From: Leptospira sp.
GTDB taxonomy: Bacteria; Spirochaetota; Leptospiria; Leptospirales; Leptospiraceae
Direction: 5' to 3'
Length of the DNA: 16,930 nt
Assembly: GCA_021413405.1 (NCBI GenBank)
Contig: JAIOQL010000083.1
Location: 1 to 16,930 of the forward strand
This document shows positions 14,193 through 16,930 of this stretch, piece by piece. The position numbers were made by a program, and so were the translations under genes. Position 1 is the first letter of the stretch, and each line of letters begins with the position of its first letter. A model generated the notes under the pieces. The model saw only the letters and a list, made by a program, of their open reading frames with translations. It ran no database searches and was not told the DNA's origin.

Positions 14193-16101
14193 ATGGCAAA
14201 AGAGAAAATCTATAAACCTACCCTCGAATTTCAAAAAAAATCAAATCTGAATTCAGCATCATACAAAAAGCTTTATAAAGAATCGGTTACCTCTCCGGAA
14301 AAATTCTGGGGAAAGCAGGCAGAACGTCTGACATGGTTCAAAAAATGGAACAAAGTGCTTTCGCATGACTTCGCCCGCGGTAGGGCAAAATGGTTCGAGG
14401 GCGGAAAGATCAATGTTTCCTACAATTGCCTCGATCGTCATCTGGATTCTGATCTTAAAAATAAAGCAGCTATCATCTGGGAAGGGGACAATCCGGAAGA
14501 ATCCAAAACCTACACTTACCAGATGCTGCATAGGGAAGTTTGCCGGTTTGCAAATGTACTGAAAAAACAGGGTGTTAAAAAAGGCGATGTCGTTATGATC
14601 TATCTTCCGATGATCCCGGAACTTGCGATAAGCGCTCTTGCTTGCACAAGAATTGGCGCGATCCATTCAATTGTGTTCGGAGGGTTTTCGCCAGAGGCAC
14701 TCATTGGCCGGATTGAAGATTGCAAACCAATTCTCATTATCACGTCAGACGGCGGATTCCGGGGTGGAAAAGTAATTGAAATGAAAAAGAATGTTGATGA
14801 AGCACTTGCAAAATCAACTTCCAAGATCTCAACAGTCATTGTTGTCCGGCGGACAGGTATTGAATCAAATCTGGAATGGGTAGAAGGCCGGGATCACTGG
14901 TTTCATTTTCTAATGAAGGATCACGAAATTTCTTCGGAGTGTGAACCTTACAAATCGGATGCAGAAGATCCTCTCTTCATTTTATATACTTCCGGTTCAA
15001 CCGGGAAACCGAAAGGAGTCATGCATACAACGGCTGGATATCTGTTAGGGGTCAATTTATCCTTCCATTATGTTTTTGATCATAAACCCGAAGATACTTT
15101 CATGTGTACAGCAGATGTGGGCTGGGTCACAGGTCATAGCTATGTTTTATACGGTCCGCTTTCCAACGGTGCGACTTCCATAATGTTTGAAGGAGTTCCG
15201 ACATATCCGGATCCGGGGAGATTCTGGGATATAATTGATAAATACAAAGTAAATGTTTGAAAAGCGAAGTCTCAAATCTCTCCGTCTTCTCGGATCTGTC
15301 GGAGAACCAATTAACCCGGAAGCCTGGGAATGGTATAGCAAGAATATAGGAAAAGGAAAATGCCCGGTTGTCGATACATGGTGGCAGACTGAGACAGGTT
15401 CCATCATGATTTCTCCCTTGCCTGGCGCATATCCGGCGAAGCCGGGATCAGCAACTTTGCCTTTTTTTGGGATACAACCCATACTCGTCGATAACGAAGG
15501 AAAAAAGATAACACAGAAAGGGGAAATTTCAGGAAACCTTTGCATTGAATTTCCCTGGCCTTCTATGATGAGGGGAGTTTACGGAGATGCGGATCGTTTC
15601 TATCAAACTTATTTTTCCCAGTTCAAGGGTTACTATTTTACGGGGGACGGTGCCAGGCGGGATAAGGACGGTTATTTCTGGATTACGGGGCGTGTTGATG
15701 ATGTTCTAAACGTTTCCGGACACAGGATAGGTACCGCCGAAATTGAAAGTGCATTAGTCGAACATAAATCTATTGCGGAAGCCGCTGTCGTTGGATTTCC
15801 GCATGATATAAAAGGCCAGGGGATTTATGCATTTGTCACTGTGAAGAATGGCATGCATGCAAACGATGAACTGAAGGCCGGTCTGATAGTTCTTGTAGAA
15901 AAAATTATCGGTAAGATTGCAAGACCCGATATCATTCACTGGGCACCGGGACTTCCTAAGACGAGATCCGGAAAGATAATGCGAAGAATTTTGCGTAAGA
16001 TCGCTGCTTCTGAATTTGATACGTTAGGCGATATTTCAACCCTATCGGATCCGGCCGTTGTCGCGTCCCTGATAGAAGACAAGAAGAAGTATCACAGTTG
16101 A
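14193..16101 (+). pseudogene. acs: Acetyl-CoA synthetase with internal deletion and frameshift
   Basis: Acs makes acetyl-CoA from acetate, ATP and CoA via acetyl-AMP. The first 355 residues carry the N-terminal cap, DVVMIYLPMIPELAISALAC, HSIVFGGFSPEAL, the ATP loop LYTSGSTGKPKGVMHT (near 265) and ADVGWVTGHSYVLYGPL. They break off at FWDIIDKYKVN. The rest, in another frame, starts FEKRSLKSLRLLGSVGEPIN and has VDTWWQTETG, YFTGDGARRDKDGYFWITGR, DVLNVSGHRIGTAEIE and the catalytic-lysine motif TRSGKIMRRILRK. The usual stretch holding YTAPTAIR between the halves is gone. By the E. coli spacing (26 residues between KVN and SLR) 56 bases are missing; 1909+56 gives 654 codons plus stop, the normal size. 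As read, no full enzyme can be made. It is convergent with the lipoprotein gene, with 7 bases between their stops. Confidence 0.9.
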
Positions 16102-16108
16102 AGGCGAT

Positions 16109-16888
16109 TTACTTTGCAGAACCGATGATCTCTGCTATATCCTGACTGAAATCGATCACGTCCGGTTTATAAAGATTAGGCCTGAATATATCCGTTTCGC
16201 CAGTAAAGCCACCCTCTTCGGAATTTCCCCACCATGCGATTAGTCGTGTATAGGAATTTTTATATTCGAATTTTTTAACCAGATTCAATTTGTTGTCATA
16301 GACCCAGAATTCCGATTCGATATGCCTGCTTCCCCAGAGAGGCACTGTTCCCAGAGTTAGCATGAAAGGAAAAACTGTTAGTAAGGATTTTCCTGTATCG
16401 GCAAGGTCTGCCCCTTTTGCGAATGGGGGGCCATGAATGCCGATAACATAATAATCTACGTCTCTTTTCTTAAGAGATACTTTTGTTGTTTTTTCATCAA
16501 TTTTTTTAAAGTCGATCATCTTGACGATTTCTTCAATTCCTGATTTTTTTACAGTGGTGAGATAGTCTTTTAAAAATTCCTGGACTTTGCGCTCGGGGAC
16601 GGTTCCATCCAATCCTTCCTCTTTAATCTCTGCCAGCGGTTTCCCGAAGGGGAAAAATTTTGCTGTGGAATTTGCAAAGTCAAGAACTGCTGTGAAAGTT
16701 GTTGTCCTTCCACTTACATTCGATATGAAGGTTCGATAAGGGTAGAAGCCTACGAGAGCGATTTTTGATTTCTTCATTTTTTCTGCAATCGCAGGATCCA
16801 TCGTGGTTGCTTTAGGTGTTCGTATATAGTGGGTTGAGCAATTTAGAAGAAATAGGAATGTAAAAACAGCCTGCGATATTTTAATCAT
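16109..16888 (-). CDS. Hypothetical lipoprotein
   Basis: From ATG 16888 the protein has 259 residues. A short signal peptide MIKISQAVFTFLFLLNC ends in a lipobox-like FLLNC, the relaxed spirochaete form, so Cys17 is probably lipidated. An in-frame TTG at 16909 would add seven residues before the signal and is less likely. The body starts with a lysine-rich stretch and SKIALVGFYPYRTF. It contains FFPFGKPLAEI, then VDYYVIGIHGPPFAKG and a hydrophobic segment SLLTVFPFMLTLGTVPLWG (about 186-204). That segment could be a membrane helix or a buried strand, and is followed by SEFWVYDNKLNLVKKFEYKN. I do not recognise a characterised family; the overall pattern recalls uncharacterised Leptospira lipoproteins. 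No ribosome binding site is seen upstream, where the coding strand carries a C run. The gene is intact and convergent with acs. Confidence 0.75.
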   Translation of the reverse strand: MIKISQAVFTFLFLLNCSTHYIRTPKATTMDPAIAEKMKKSKIALVGFYPYRTFISNVSGRTTTFTAVLDFANSTAKFFPFGKPLAEIKEEGLDGTVPERKVQEFLKDYLTTVKKSGIEEIVKMIDFKKIDEKTTKVSLKKRDVDYYVIGIHGPPFAKGADLADTGKSLLTVFPFMLTLGTVPLWGSRHIESEFWVYDNKLNLVKKFEYKNSYTRLIAWWGNSEEGGFTGETDIFRPNLYKPDVIDFSQDIAEIIGSAK

Positions 16889-16930
16889 TTGGTAAAATTG
16901 GGGGGACAAGTTTCTTTGTAAATATTTTTT

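Noticed and set aside
15245..15275. Two separate functional proteins from the two acs halves
   Set aside because: A near-invariant block between the halves is missing and the second ATG lies inside the conserved alignment with no ribosome site, so a split but working enzyme is unlikely.
16886..16909. TTG start at 16909 for the lipoprotein
   Set aside because: It adds seven non-signal residues (MSPQFYQ) before a complete lipoprotein signal that starts at ATG 16888, and there is no ribosome site for it.

Overview
The window (about 40 % G+C by eye) most likely comes from a spirochaete of the Leptospira group. The strongest support is an intact gene at 12273-13187 whose product closely matches my recollection of FcpA, the flagellar-coiling protein known from Leptospira. 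Further support comes from a Leptospira-like intergenic palindromic repeat (translating as VGVPT) at 11972-12061 and a lipoprotein with a spirochaete-type lipobox at the right edge. No virus, plasmid, transposase, CRISPR array, tRNA or rRNA is visible. The genes are chromosomal housekeeping, signalling and cell-envelope genes.

Layout. On the minus strand at the left are the PP-loop gene tilS (running off the edge) and, 3 bases upstream of it, a zinc-ribbon/GAF/PP2C (SpoIIE-type) phosphatase. Divergent from these is a GAF-GAF-AAA+-Fis sigma-54 activator, followed by a four-helix membrane protein. Next on the plus strand comes a small exported protein gene with an internal amber stop. After that is an envelope/proteolysis cluster: a D-Ala-D-Ala carboxypeptidase, a transpeptidase-only penicillin-binding protein and the N-degron enzyme Bpt. 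The genes of this cluster touch or overlap. A convergent minus-strand trio with overlapping ends follows: a DnaC-like ATPase, folK and panB. Then come an intergenic region with duplicated palindromes, fcpA with a strong terminator, a ChaN-like protein, acetyl-CoA synthetase, and a convergent lipoprotein.

The main surprise is the number of lesions in otherwise well-conserved genes. tilS is out of frame at an 11-base A/T run. The small exported gene has an in-frame TAG. dacA appears to lack one base just after its KTG motif. panB and acs each appear to lack roughly 50-56 bases of conserved coding sequence, which also shifts the frame. The neighbouring signalling genes, folK, the DnaC-like gene, bpt, fcpA and chaN are intact. 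This could be real gene decay, population variation captured in an assembly, or assembly error; sequence alone cannot decide. No clearly new defence or mobile system was found.
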